Of a stretch of DNA of 64,000 nt, positions 26,020-35,207 are shown one piece after another (the first letter of the stretch is position 1; the number at the start of each line of letters is the position of its first letter). A program made the position numbers and the translations under genes. The stretch comes from Allobosea lupini. GTDB taxonomy: Bacteria; Pseudomonadota; Alphaproteobacteria; Rhizobiales; Beijerinckiaceae. The notes under the pieces are model-generated. The model had not been told where the DNA came from, did no database searches, and saw only the letters and a list, made by a program, of their open reading frames with translations. The stretch spans positions 434,001 to 498,000 of the forward strand of contig NZ_FOAN01000005.1 in the NCBI RefSeq assembly GCF_900109525.1, written 5' to 3'.

Positions 26020-26906
26020 CGCGCGGCCTCCCTGTCACCCAGGCGATAGATCGTCAGCGAGATACCGATCACGATCAGGAAGAGGACGCTCGCCATCGCC
26101 GTCGCCTCGCCATAGCGGCCCTGATCGAAGAGCTGATAGGCGTAGTAGGAGACGAAGTTGGTCGCCTCGTTCGGCCCGCCCTTGGTCATCACCACGACGA
26201 CGGTGAAGGTCTTCAGGAACTGGATCAGCGCATAGACGGTGTTGATGATGAAGGCGGGCTTGAGCTGCGGCAGGATCACATAGCGCCAGCGCTGCCAGGC
26301 CGTGGCGCCGTCGACATGCGCGGCCTCCTCGAGCGCCCGGTCGCGGATGGCGAGGTTGGCGTGGAAGATCAGCATGTAGAAGCCGGCATGGTGCCAGAGC
26401 TCGGCGATCAGGAGGGAGATCATCGCCGTCGGGCCGGTGGTCAGCCCGGCGAAGGCCGGCAGGCCGATGGTGTCGAGCAGCGCGTTGATCGCGCCGAACG
26501 AGCGATCGTAGAGCCAGCGCCAGACGACGTAGCCGGCGACGTCCGGCGTCACCACCGGCAGGAACAGCGCCAGGCGCAGGAGCAGGCCGCCGCGCTTCAG
26601 GAGCGGTGAATCGATCAGCACCGCCATGCCGAAGGCGAAGCCGACATTCGCGGCGACCGCCACCGCCGTATAGAGGAAGGTGCGCAGCAGCGAGGCCAAG
26701 AAGGCCGGATCGGCGAAGATCGCGGCGTAATTGGCGAAGCCGACATAGGTCGGGTTCGGCCGCAGCGCCGTCGCCGATGCGGTGAACGACACCATGATCG
26801 ACAGCACGATCGGCCAGACGCCGAACAGGATCGTGAGCACCGCAAAGGGCAGGACGAAGAGATAGAAGATCCGGTTATGCCAGACCGTTTCAAGGGTCGT
26901 GGTCAT
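26016..26906 (-). CDS. Carbohydrate ABC transporter permease (MalF/UgpA type)
   Basis: 296 residues with six helices and the coupling loop EEAAHVDGATAWQRWRYVILPQLKPA. MTKGGPNEAT is the MalF-type periplasmic loop conserved in CUT1 permeases. Located between the binding-protein gene and the MalG-type permease gene. Confidence 0.93.
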   Translation of the reverse strand: MTTTLETVWHNRIFYLFVLPFAVLTILFGVWPIVLSIMVSFTASATALRPNPTYVGFANYAAIFADPAFLASLLRTFLYTAVAVAANVGFAFGMAVLIDSPLLKRGGLLLRLALFLPVVTPDVAGYVVWRWLYDRSFGAINALLDTIGLPAFAGLTTGPTAMISLLIAELWHHAGFYMLIFHANLAIRDRALEEAAHVDGATAWQRWRYVILPQLKPAFIINTVYALIQFLKTFTVVVVMTKGGPNEATNFVSYYAYQLFDQGRYGEATAMASVLFLIVIGISLTIYRLGDREAAR

Positions 26907-26937
26907 GCTTGTCTGCCCTTCGGAAGGAGGTTCGGCC

Positions 26938-26960
26938 GCGGGCCGCGCGAAGCGGCCCGC
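26938..26960. repeat. Perfect 9-bp stem-loop between sugar-binding-protein and permease genes
   Basis: GCGGGCCGC, five-base loop GCGAA, GCGGCCCGC, in the 74-nt gap between the binding-protein stop and the permease start. No T-run. Probably sets the higher level of binding protein relative to permeases by mRNA stabilisation or partial termination. Confidence 0.6.
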
Positions 26961-26980
26961 AATCGCGAGGTCGGCTAAGG

Positions 26981-28264
26981 CTATTTGGCCTTCAGCTTCG
27001 CCGCGAGCTCTCGCATTTCCTTGGCCGTCTCGGCGATGAACGGCTTCCAGTCCGCCGGCGGCTTGGCGATGCCGGAAAGCAGCTTCTTGTGGAAGGCCGC
27101 CTCCAGCTCCGGATAGAAGGAATGCACCGCCTCGGGGAAATCATAGGCGATGAGCGGCGCCTCGGCCTTGGCGAAGTATTGCGAGCGAGGCGACAGTGCG
27201 GCGACGTCGAGATCGGCACGCACGGCGGCGCCGACATTGTCGAGCGAGGCCTGCTGGGCCGCCTTGGTCAGCATGAACTGCGCGAACTCCTGCGCCAGCG
27301 CCTTGTTGGGCGCGTTCTCGGGGATGGCGATGCCGCGCATGCCGCCGATGACGACGTAGTTGGTCTCGCCGGCTGCGAATTTCGGCCATTTGCCGACGAT
27401 GAAGTCGCCGTTGAGGACCTTCTCCCCGTCCCATTTCTTCACATTCCAGTCGCCCACGCGGAACATGCCGCCGCGGCCGCCCTCGATCACCTGGTACATC
27501 TCGGTGAAGGAGTGGTTGATCGTGTCCGGCGCGACGAACTTGTAGCTCGTATAGGTCTTGAGGAACTCCTCGAGCACCGCCGCATGGCGCGGCTCGTCGA
27601 TGGTGATGTTGCCTGCGGGGTCGATCAGCGTGTGGCGCAGGCCGGTGCCGAAGCTGAAGAGATCGAGGATGTGGATGAGGTCGCGCGGCTTGGCCGCCTC
27701 GAGCGCGAAGCCGAAGGTGTCGGCCTTGCCGTTACCGTCGGGGTCGTTGTCGCGGAACTTGGCCGCGACGCGCTTGGCATCCTCCCAGGTCTCGGGGAAG
27801 GTCTCGCCGAGCTTGTCGAGCCAGCTCTTGCGCACGCCGAAGCCCATCTGCACACGCTGGATCGGGATGATGATCTGCCGGTCCTTGTAGGTCGCGACCT
27901 TGAGATCGTCCTCGGTGAGGAAGGCCTTGTCGGTGATCTTGCCAAGCACCGGCTTGAGGTCCGAGACCTTGCCGGTCTGATCCTGGATGCGAATGACGCG
28001 CTCGTAATTGTTGTAGATCAGGTCCGGCGCCGAATCGGTGTTCAGCGCGCTGATGACGCGGCCGAACCACTGGTCGGTCGGGTAGCTGAGCGACTTCACC
28101 GTCACGCCCGGCCGCTGCTTGGCGAATTCGGCGGACATCGCCTCGAACCATTTCAGGCCGTTGTCGCCGAGATCGTGCCAGACGGTCAGCGTCTGCGCGG
28201 CCGAGGGCAGCGCACCCGCCATCACGATACCCGCGGCGGCGGCAATCCGTTTCAAGAACCTCAT
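26981..28264 (-). CDS. Carbohydrate ABC transporter substrate-binding protein (family 1)
   Basis: 427-residue periplasmic protein with signal peptide ending LPSAAQ. SBP family 1 features: LTVWHDLGDNGLKWFEAMSAEFAKQRPGVTVK at the mature N-terminus, then PDLIYNN and a DPDGNGKADTFGFAL loop with a calcium-like acidic pattern. It binds a sugar or glycoside for the MalFG-type permeases. Its promoter region contains a perfect LacI-type operator shared with the divergent lacI-family gene. Downstream genes (GH2, alpha/alpha protein) suggest an oligosaccharide ligand, perhaps containing uronic acid. Confidence 0.92.
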   Translation of the reverse strand: MRFLKRIAAAAGIVMAGALPSAAQTLTVWHDLGDNGLKWFEAMSAEFAKQRPGVTVKSLSYPTDQWFGRVISALNTDSAPDLIYNNYERVIRIQDQTGKVSDLKPVLGKITDKAFLTEDDLKVATYKDRQIIIPIQRVQMGFGVRKSWLDKLGETFPETWEDAKRVAAKFRDNDPDGNGKADTFGFALEAAKPRDLIHILDLFSFGTGLRHTLIDPAGNITIDEPRHAAVLEEFLKTYTSYKFVAPDTINHSFTEMYQVIEGGRGGMFRVGDWNVKKWDGEKVLNGDFIVGKWPKFAAGETNYVVIGGMRGIAIPENAPNKALAQEFAQFMLTKAAQQASLDNVGAAVRADLDVAALSPRSQYFAKAEAPLIAYDFPEAVHSFYPELEAAFHKKLLSGIAKPPADWKPFIAETAKEMRELAAKLKAK

Positions 28265-28319
28265 CGCTTCCTCCCGTGAACGCTATTTGGCTGCGCTCTT
28301 CTGCAGTGCTGTCTTGTTG

Positions 28320-28337
28320 AGGGTAAACGTTTACCCT
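28320..28337. promoter_or_regulatory. LacI-family operator (18-bp perfect palindrome)
   Basis: AGGGTAAACGTTTACCCT is fully self-complementary, with the central CG that LacI/GalR proteins need for minor-groove insertion and a GTAAACGTTTAC core common to this family. It lies 55 nt upstream of the sugar-binding-protein start and 59 nt upstream of the lacI-type gene, so one site can control both directions. A TATAAAA-like box at 28371-28377 may serve the regulator gene. Confidence 0.8.
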
Positions 28338-28396
28338 TGCCGTACCCTATGACCTCTCGCTATAAAAGCGCAAGTGTTTTTGTGGCCCTGGACCGA

Positions 28397-29431
28397 ATGA
28401 CGGCGATGACGATGCGGCGCACGGCGCTCAAGCCGGCCGATGCCCAGCAGGCATCGATCGCCAATGTGGCCGAGCGGGCCGGTGTCTCGATCGCGACCGT
28501 CTCCCGGGTCCTGAACGGCATCGCGAACAAGGCCTCTGCCGAGACGGTCGCCAGGGTCAGGCAGGCGGTGGCCGAGCTCGACTATCGCCCTTCGAGTGCC
28601 GGCAAATCACTGCGGCAGAGGCAAAGCCGGCTGGTTGCCGTGCTGGCGGCCAACCTCGCCAACCCGACCATGGCGGCGATCGCCGCCTCGACCGAAGTGG
28701 CGCTGCGCGAGCAGGGGCTGGTCATGGTTCTCTGCGACACGCATGACGATCCCATGCTCCAGGACGAATACCTGCGCGAGATGCGGGCGCAGCAGGCTCG
28801 CGCCATCGTTTTCCTAGGAGCAGTTGCGAGTCCGATGCTTGACCTGGTGCGAGGTGGCCCAACGCCCCTCATCTTCGTCAATCGCCGTGACCCCGGCGAG
28901 CCAAATTGCGACTTCGTCGGCATCGACAATGCGCAGGCGGGTCGTGACGTCGCCGCGCATGCGTTGGCGCAGGGTATCAGACGACCGGCACTGATCCACG
29001 CACCGCTTGCCTCATCGGCGACGCGGGCGCGGGTGGAAGCCGTTATCGGGAGTTTCGCCGCGGCAGGCTTTCCGATTCCGCCCTCGCTGGTTCTCGGACC
29101 GGCGGAGAAGGAGCATCTGGCGCTTGGTTATGCTGCTGCCAACCTGTTGGAGCGCGGTGGCGCCGAGCACGACGCGCTGATCTGCACCGGCGACCTGATC
29201 GCCTTTGGCGCGCACCGCTTCATCGAGGAGAGCCCCCATTCGGCTTCCCTGCCCATCTACGGTTTCGACGACAATCCGCTCAACGACTGGGTCGCTCCCT
29301 GGTTGTCCTCAGTTCTCATCCCCTATGGCACCTTCGGCCGGGCGGTAGCCGAACTCATTACGGACGATCGAGAGGGGGCCGACCGCCAGCGCGTGCTGCC
29401 ACACCGACTGATCGAGCGAAGGCGGTCATAG
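28397..29431 (+). CDS. LacI-family transcriptional regulator
   Basis: About 344 residues: helix-turn-helix and hinge (SIANVAERAGVSIATVSRVL, then RVRQAVAELDYRPSSAGKSLR), then a periplasmic-binding-protein-like effector domain ending ..RLIERRR. The first of several in-frame ATGs with the best spacing is at 28397; 28406 and 28412 are alternatives, and upstream extension would run into the operator. It is divergent from the sugar transport operon and should repress it until the sugar binds. Confidence 0.92.
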   Translation: MTAMTMRRTALKPADAQQASIANVAERAGVSIATVSRVLNGIANKASAETVARVRQAVAELDYRPSSAGKSLRQRQSRLVAVLAANLANPTMAAIAASTEVALREQGLVMVLCDTHDDPMLQDEYLREMRAQQARAIVFLGAVASPMLDLVRGGPTPLIFVNRRDPGEPNCDFVGIDNAQAGRDVAAHALAQGIRRPALIHAPLASSATRARVEAVIGSFAAAGFPIPPSLVLGPAEKEHLALGYAAANLLERGGAEHDALICTGDLIAFGAHRFIEESPHSASLPIYGFDDNPLNDWVAPWLSSVLIPYGTFGRAVAELITDDREGADRQRVLPHRLIERRRS

Positions 29432-29623
29432 GTAACGCTTCGCCTTTGTGAATGCAGCCGCGCATTTCACGCCGACATCGCGCCTCATGAAGATGGAAGG
29501 GGATTATCGTGATTGCCGGCGGCGGATGAATTTTCCGAGCGCCTGCCGATTTGATCTTGCACGGCGGTCTCCGCGCAGCTAACTGCGTAACACTATAACG
29601 TTTCATGTAGCGGAGTTGTGCCG

Positions 29624-31129
29624 GTGAAGCTGGTTTCGATCGCCGTCGCGGTGCTAGCCATGACGGGCGTCGCTACGGCGAAGCCACTGAAGGTCGTGGG
29701 CCCCTGGGAGATCGCCGGCATAGACCCGGCGCAGTCCGGCTTTGTTTTCAGTCGCATGCAGGTGGCAGAAACGCTCGTCTCGGTCGATTCCGCTGGCAAC
29801 CTGATCGCCGGCCTCGCGGCCTTCTGGTCAACGAGCGAGGATGGATTGACCTGGCGTTTCCGGCTGCGCGACGGCGCCCGCTTCCATGACGGAAGCGCGG
29901 TGACTGCCGCAATCGCAGCCGAGACCTTGCGCAAGGTTCATGGCGGCGCCGGCGTGTTCAGCCAGGTTCCGGTTGCAGGCGTCGAGGCCGACGGCCAGGA
30001 CGTGGTCCTCCGCCTCTCGAAACCTTTCGCTGCGCTGCCGGCCTATCTCGTCAACTTCACCACCATCATCCTCGCGCCGTCCTCCGTGGGGGCGTCGGGC
30101 AAGGTCGAGCGCATCGTCGGCTCGGGTCCGTATCGCGTGAAGAGCCTGACGCCGCCGCTCAACATGCAGCTGGAAGCGGCTGCGGAATGGACTGGCATGA
30201 AGCCGGGCATCGCCGAGATCGACTATCAGGCGGTCGGCCAGGGCGAGATCCGCGCCCTGATGGCAGAAAGCGGCGAGGCCGACCTCGTCTTCTCGATGCT
30301 GCCGGTTTCGGTCGAGCGCCTCAAGCGCAACCAGAATCTTGATGTCCGCATCGCCACGATCCCGCGCACGCGCTCGCTCAAGGTCAACGCCGCCTCGCCG
30401 CTTTTCAGCGATGTCAGGGTCAGGCGTGCGATCAGCGCCGCACTCGACCGCGAGGGCACGACGCGCGTCATCCTGCGCAACGCCGATCTCGCGGCGACCC
30501 AGCTCTTCCCCAAGGCGTTGGCCGGTTGGAACGACCCGGAGCTTCCTCCGCTGAAGCGCGATCTGGCCGCCGCCAAGGCGCTCCTCGCCGAAGCCGGATG
30601 GACGCCCGGCGCCGACGGCATCCTGCAGAAGGACGGCAGGCCGTTCTCCTTCACGCTGCTGACCTATGCCAGCTGGCCCGAGCTTCCGCCCATCGCCACC
30701 GCGATCCAGGCGCAGCTCAAGCAAGTCGGCATTGACGCCAAGGTCTCGGTCGGCAACAGCTCCGAGATCCCGGCGCGCCATAAGGATGGCACGCTGGAAA
30801 TGGGGCTCGTCTCGCGCCTGTATTCGATCGTTCCCGACGCCATTGGCACGCTCCGAGACGACTACAAGTCCGGGGGCAGCGACTGGGGTGCGACCGGCTG
30901 GTCCAATGACGAACTCAACGCGCTGGTCGAGACAATGGCGCAGACCAGCGACCCCGCCGCACGCGCGCCGATGCAGAAGCGGGCGATCGCGATCCTCCAG
31001 AGCGAGCTGCCGAGCATCCCGGTCACCTGGTCGGAGCTTGCCATCGCCGCCAACAAGCGCGTCACCGGCCTGCGCATCGACCCGCTCGAAGTGAACTACG
31101 GGCTCGCCTCGGTCCGCTGGGTCCAATAG
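29624..31129 (+). CDS. ABC transporter substrate-binding protein, family 5
   Basis: 501-residue periplasmic protein, signal peptide MKLVSIAVAVLAMTGVATA. Family 5 motifs: GLTWRFRLRDGARFHDGSAVTA, GSGPYRVKSL, VRRAISAALDRE. I take the GTG at 29624 because GGAG sits 8 nt upstream; a GTG two codons earlier is too close to it. Followed after 2 nt by two permeases and a fused ATPase, so the importer is complete. The compact domain resembles nickel/peptide-binding members, but the ligand cannot be told. Confidence 0.92.
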   Translation: MKLVSIAVAVLAMTGVATAKPLKVVGPWEIAGIDPAQSGFVFSRMQVAETLVSVDSAGNLIAGLAAFWSTSEDGLTWRFRLRDGARFHDGSAVTAAIAAETLRKVHGGAGVFSQVPVAGVEADGQDVVLRLSKPFAALPAYLVNFTTIILAPSSVGASGKVERIVGSGPYRVKSLTPPLNMQLEAAAEWTGMKPGIAEIDYQAVGQGEIRALMAESGEADLVFSMLPVSVERLKRNQNLDVRIATIPRTRSLKVNAASPLFSDVRVRRAISAALDREGTTRVILRNADLAATQLFPKALAGWNDPELPPLKRDLAAAKALLAEAGWTPGADGILQKDGRPFSFTLLTYASWPELPPIATAIQAQLKQVGIDAKVSVGNSSEIPARHKDGTLEMGLVSRLYSIVPDAIGTLRDDYKSGGSDWGATGWSNDELNALVETMAQTSDPAARAPMQKRAIAILQSELPSIPVTWSELAIAANKRVTGLRIDPLEVNYGLASVRWVQ

Positions 31130-31131
31130 GC

Positions 31132-32067
31132 ATGAAGCGCCTCGTTCTTGCCCGGCTGCTCCAGGCCGGGCTGGTGTTGCTCGTCGTCGGCATCCTCTGC
31201 TTCGTGCTGGTGCGGGCCCTGCCGGGCGATCCTGCCATGCGCATCGCAGCCGGGCGCTATGGGCCCGACGCCAACATCACGGAAGCGGCCGAGGCGGTCC
31301 GGCGCGAACTCGGCCTCGACCGGCCGCTCCTCGTCCAGCTCGGCGCATCGCTCGGGCAGTTGGCGCGGCTCGATCTCGGCCACTCCGTCGTCACCGGCCT
31401 GCCGATCACGAAGGAGTTGCGTATCCAGCTCGGCGCCACCCTCTGGCTCTCGGGATCGGCGCTCATGCTGTCGCTGCTGCTCGGTCCGCCGATCGGGCTG
31501 CTCGCGGGGCTGAGGCGCGGCGGCTGGGTCGACAACGCTTCGCTCGGAGGCGCGATCGTCCTGCGATCGCTGCCACCCTTCGTGCTCGGCCTGGTGCTGA
31601 TCCTGGTGTTCGCCATGCTGCTCGGCCTGTTCCCGCCGGCGGGCTACGGCGCCTGGCGCGATCTGGCGCTGCCGGCGTTCACGCTGGCGCTCGGCCTCGC
31701 GGCGGTCTCCAGCCGTGTCGCCCGCGACGCCGTCGCGGCGGTGGTGCGCACGCCCTATTTCGCCTTCGCGCGGCTGAAGGGACTGCCGGAGCCGGTGGTC
31801 GTGCGCCGGCATGTGCTGCGCAACGCCGCCATTCCCGTTGTCTCCTATCTCGCGTTGCAGGCGATCTACCTGATCGAAGGCGTCGTCGTCGTCGAGACGC
31901 TGTTCGGCATCCCCGGCATCGGCCACGCCCTGGTTCACGCCGTGATCGCGCGTGACATGCCGATGGTGCAGGGCACCGCGCTCGCCATGGGCCTGCTCTT
32001 CGTCGTCATCGCAATGGCAGTCGATCTCGCCTGCCACTGGCTCGATCCCAGGCCGAAACGCGCATGA
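31132..32067 (+). CDS. ABC transporter permease (DppB/NikB type)
   Basis: 311 residues with six helices. Typical N-terminus (LARLLQAGLVLLVVGILCFVLVRALPGDPA), coupling loop AFARLKGLPEPVVVRRHVLRNAAIPV and the C-terminal VETLFGIPGIGHALVHAVIARDMPMVQG, all DppB landmarks. Overlaps the DppC-type gene by 4 nt. Confidence 0.93.
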   Translation: MKRLVLARLLQAGLVLLVVGILCFVLVRALPGDPAMRIAAGRYGPDANITEAAEAVRRELGLDRPLLVQLGASLGQLARLDLGHSVVTGLPITKELRIQLGATLWLSGSALMLSLLLGPPIGLLAGLRRGGWVDNASLGGAIVLRSLPPFVLGLVLILVFAMLLGLFPPAGYGAWRDLALPAFTLALGLAAVSSRVARDAVAAVVRTPYFAFARLKGLPEPVVVRRHVLRNAAIPVVSYLALQAIYLIEGVVVVETLFGIPGIGHALVHAVIARDMPMVQGTALAMGLLFVVIAMAVDLACHWLDPRPKRA

Positions 32068-32891
32068 GCATCGCCGACGCCACCCTCATTCCAACGACGA
32101 AGCGCGCCTGGTTGACGCCGGCCCGGACGACCGGGCTCGTTCTGCTCGGCCTGCTGGCGCTGTTCGCGCTGCTTGGGCCGCTGCTCGTCTCCGTCGATCC
32201 GACCGAACAGGATTTCGCGGCGAGTCTCGCATCGCCCGGCTCCGACTATTGGCTCGGCGCCGATCATTACGGCCGCAGCATGCTCGCGCGGCTCAGCCAT
32301 GGGGCGCGCCTCTCCTTCGGCATGGCGCTGCTCACCGTCGCGACCGCGGCCGTGCCCGGCATCCTGCTCGGCCTGCTCTCCGCCTGGCGCGGCGGCTGGC
32401 TCGAACGGTTGCTCGAACTGGTCTCGACCGTGCTGCTCGCGCTGCCGGGGCTGCTCCTGGTGCTGATCCTGCTAGCCTTCGCGCCCGGCACCTTCGGGCC
32501 GCTCTATCTCGGTCTCGCGCTTACGCTCTGGATCGAGTTCTACCGCGTGACCCGGGTCACGGCTGCCGGCGTGCTGAAGCAGACGCATGTCGAAGCGGCG
32601 CGGCTGCTCGGCTTCGGCACCGGCTATATCCTGCGCAGCCTGGTCCTACCCGAGATCCGGCCGATCCTGATCACGCTCGCCGCCTTCGCCATGTCGACGG
32701 CGATCATCGCAATCTCGACGCTCAGCGCGATCAGCGTGGGCCTGCGCCCGCCGACGCCGGAGCTCGGCGCGATGATCGTGGAGTTGCTGCCCTATTATGC
32801 CGAGGCGCCGCTGCATGTGCTGATGCCCGGCATCCTCATCTTCCTGCTCGTGCTCGGGCTCCAACTCGCGACGCGGAGCGATCTGGGATGA
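32064..32891 (+). CDS. ABC transporter permease (DppC/NikC type)
   Basis: 275 residues. The N-terminal cytoplasmic helix, DYWLGADHYGRSMLARLSHGARLSFG and coupling loop VEAARLLGFGTGYILRSLVLPEIRP identify the DppC family. Forms the channel with the preceding permease. Overlaps the ATPase start (ATGA). Confidence 0.93.
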   Translation: MSIADATLIPTTKRAWLTPARTTGLVLLGLLALFALLGPLLVSVDPTEQDFAASLASPGSDYWLGADHYGRSMLARLSHGARLSFGMALLTVATAAVPGILLGLLSAWRGGWLERLLELVSTVLLALPGLLLVLILLAFAPGTFGPLYLGLALTLWIEFYRVTRVTAAGVLKQTHVEAARLLGFGTGYILRSLVLPEIRPILITLAAFAMSTAIIAISTLSAISVGLRPPTPELGAMIVELLPYYAEAPLHVLMPGILIFLLVLGLQLATRSDLG

Positions 32892-34297
32892 ACGCTCCGG
32901 TCCGCTTCCAGTCGCTGACGGTCTCCGGCCTCGAGATCCGCGCGGGCAACACGACCATCGTTCGCGACGTCGCCTTCACGCTCTCGCACGGCCGGCCCGT
33001 CACCTTGCTCGGCGCCAGCGGCTCCGGAAAATCGCTGGTCGCGCATGCCATCATGGGCAGTCTGCCGAGCGGTCTTTCGGCGCGAGGCATCGTCAAGCTG
33101 GACGACGACGATCTTCTCGCCGGAAGCCCGACACAAACGCGAGCGCGCTGGGGGCGGACGATCGCCATCCTGCCGCAGGAGCCCTGGCTCGCGCTTGATC
33201 CGACCATGCGGATCGAAGGTCAGGTCGGCGAGATCCATCGCTACTTGCACGGCCTCGGTCCAGCGGAAGCCGGCAAGAGCATGCGTGACGACCTGGCCGA
33301 GGTCGGGCTCGGCGACAGGACAAAGGCCTACCCCCACGAGCTCTCGGGCGGCATGTGCCAGCGCGTAGCGATCGCCGCGACGCATGCGGCCGGCGCCTCC
33401 CTCCTGATCGCCGACGAGCCGACCAAGGGCCTCGACGCCGCGCTGCGCGACGGTGTCGTCGACAGGTTGCGCGAAGAGGTGGATCAAGGCCGCCTGCTGC
33501 TGACCATCACACATGACATCGAGGTCGCGGCCGCCCTCGGCGGCATGATCGGCGTCATGCTCGACGGATCACTCGTCGAGTTCGGCCCGGCTGACGAGGT
33601 CCTGGATAACCCCCAGCATGAATACGCCCGCGCGCTAATTGCGGCGAACCCGACGCGCTGGCCAGCGCTCGCCCTGCCGACAGCCGGCGAGCCGATCGTC
33701 TCCGCGACCGGGCTGTCGAAGCGCTTCGGAGAGAGGGTGCTGTTCGACGGCTTCGACATCGCGGTCCGGCGCGGCGAGATCGTCGCGATCGTGGGGCCCA
33801 GCGGTTGCGGCAAGACGACGATCGGAAACATTCTCCTCGGCCTCGTCAGACCCGACAGCGGCGAAGTTCAGCGCTCACCTGGCATTGCGGCGACCCGCTT
33901 CCAGAAGCTTTACCAGGACCCGCCAGCAGCCTTCGCCCCGCATCAGACACTGCGGCAAAGCTTCGGCGACCTGCTGAGGCTGCACTGCCTTGCCTGGGCT
34001 CAGGCCGAGGCCAGCATGCGGCGCTTCGGCCTGGGTCAGGAGCTCCTCGATCGGCGCCCGGGCGAGGTATCCGGCGGCGAACTCCAGCGCTTCGCGATCC
34101 TGCGGGCGCTCCTGCTCGACCCGGTCTTCCTGTTCGCCGACGAAGCCACCTCGCGGCTGGATCCGGTCACCCAGAAGGAGGTGTTCGCAATCCTGATCGA
34201 AGCGGTCCGCGAGCGTGGCCTGGGCCTGCTGATGGTGACGCATGAGGCCGCACTTGCAGAGAAAATTGCATCGCGCATTCTGAAATTGCCGGCCTGA
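32888..34297 (+). CDS. Fused double ABC ATPase (DppD-DppF type)
   Basis: 469 residues carrying two complete ATPase domains in one chain. The first has Walker A GASGSGKS, signature LSGGMCQR, Walker B LLIADEPTKGLD and THDIEVA. The second starts at about residue 275 with Walker A GPSGCGKTT, signature VSGGELQR, Walker B FLFADEATSRLD and THEAAL. It powers the DppBC-like permeases and replaces the usual separate DppD and DppF. The second domain is short (about 195 residues) and lacks the C-terminal oligopeptide-binding extension. Such fusions are known in this family. Confidence 0.93.
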   Translation: MNAPVRFQSLTVSGLEIRAGNTTIVRDVAFTLSHGRPVTLLGASGSGKSLVAHAIMGSLPSGLSARGIVKLDDDDLLAGSPTQTRARWGRTIAILPQEPWLALDPTMRIEGQVGEIHRYLHGLGPAEAGKSMRDDLAEVGLGDRTKAYPHELSGGMCQRVAIAATHAAGASLLIADEPTKGLDAALRDGVVDRLREEVDQGRLLLTITHDIEVAAALGGMIGVMLDGSLVEFGPADEVLDNPQHEYARALIAANPTRWPALALPTAGEPIVSATGLSKRFGERVLFDGFDIAVRRGEIVAIVGPSGCGKTTIGNILLGLVRPDSGEVQRSPGIAATRFQKLYQDPPAAFAPHQTLRQSFGDLLRLHCLAWAQAEASMRRFGLGQELLDRRPGEVSGGELQRFAILRALLLDPVFLFADEATSRLDPVTQKEVFAILIEAVRERGLGLLMVTHEAALAEKIASRILKLPA

Positions 34298-34358
34298 TGG
34301 CTCCTGTGCGGCTCGCGACGATCTCAGTGCCGCGCGGAGGCGTCTTTGACGGCTGTGA

Positions 34359-35207
34359 TCAGAATGGATGGCTTTGAGGCTGCTTGGCTGCGCGAATCTC
34401 GCTCGCGATCGGAAAACGGTTCACAGTGAGGGTGCTTCCCTCGCGACTGATAAAGCCGCTCTCCGCAAACGCATCCAGCCATCCGACCATTGGCCAGAAA
34501 CCCCATCTCGCGTGGAAAATGCGAGCGTTGCGGACGATGTCGTCGAAATGCTGAAGCGGCGGATCGAAGACGTCATGGTGTTGATGGTAGGCGCACGTAC
34601 CACCGAGAAAATATAGATCCAAGCCAACCTCGCGGGCTCGAAAGGCAAAATCGGTATCCTCGGCGCCATAGCCGGTGAAACCTTCGTCGAAGCCAGAAAT
34701 TCTGTCGAAAGCCTCAGCCGATATTCCGAAAGCGAGGGACCAGAACAAGCCGCTATTGGGTTCGGCCACCAAGCCAGCAGCGGGAAACCGCCGCGCGGGA
34801 TGGGGCATCCCTACCGCCCGCAGCGTGGCTTCGCACCATCGCCCGTCATTCGCGGCGCCTTCGGGAAGGTACTGGATCTCGGCGCAGATCAAGCCATCCT
34901 GAGAATTGACCGCGTCCGCCATCGCCGAGATCAGGTCGCTGCTCGGAATGCAGTCGACATCGAGGAAGAGCAGGGACGGCGAAGTAGCCCGAGCAGCGGC
35001 GAGGTTGCGGGCCTGCGCCAAAGGTAAGCCGTGGGTGGCATGTCGGATGACCCGGACAGGGAAATCCGCAACCGGACGTCCCACGGGCTCGTCGCTCATG
35101 TCCACGATGACCAGTTCGAGTGGTGGGATGGTACTGCGTCGCAGGCCCTCCACGAGGTTGCGCAGGTGCGCCACACGGTTCTTTACGATGGTGAGGACGC
35201 TGATCAC
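34359..35207 (-). CDS. Glycosyltransferase family 2
   Basis: 282-residue GT-A-fold transferase: ISVLTIVKNRVAHLRNLVEGL opens the domain, LLFLDVDCIPSSDL carries the DxD metal/nucleotide-sugar motif, and GFDEGFTGYGAEDTDFAFRAREVG is the acceptor-side ED motif. It starts with GTG overlapping the methyltransferase stop (GTGA). Last gene of an eight-gene minus-strand operon. No membrane segment, so it acts on a cytosolic or membrane-surface acceptor. Sugar donor unknown. Confidence 0.9.
   Translation of the reverse strand: MISVLTIVKNRVAHLRNLVEGLRRSTIPPLELVIVDMSDEPVGRPVADFPVRVIRHATHGLPLAQARNLAAARATSPSLLFLDVDCIPSSDLISAMADAVNSQDGLICAEIQYLPEGAANDGRWCEATLRAVGMPHPARRFPAAGLVAEPNSGLFWSLAFGISAEAFDRISGFDEGFTGYGAEDTDFAFRAREVGLDLYFLGGTCAYHQHHDVFDPPLQHFDDIVRNARIFHARWGFWPMVGWLDAFAESGFISREGSTLTVNRFPIASEIRAAKQPQSHPF

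Noticed and set aside
29554-29599. TTGCAC and TATAAC as promoter of the Dpp-type operon
   Set aside because: The spacing of 31 nt is too long for a sigma-70 promoter; no better pair found.
31952-32887. Long N-terminal extension of the fused ATPase frame into the DppC gene region
   Set aside because: The extension is an Arg/Ala-rich shadow of the DppC-type permease; the ATG at 32888 in the ATGA overlap gives a normal ATPase N-terminus.
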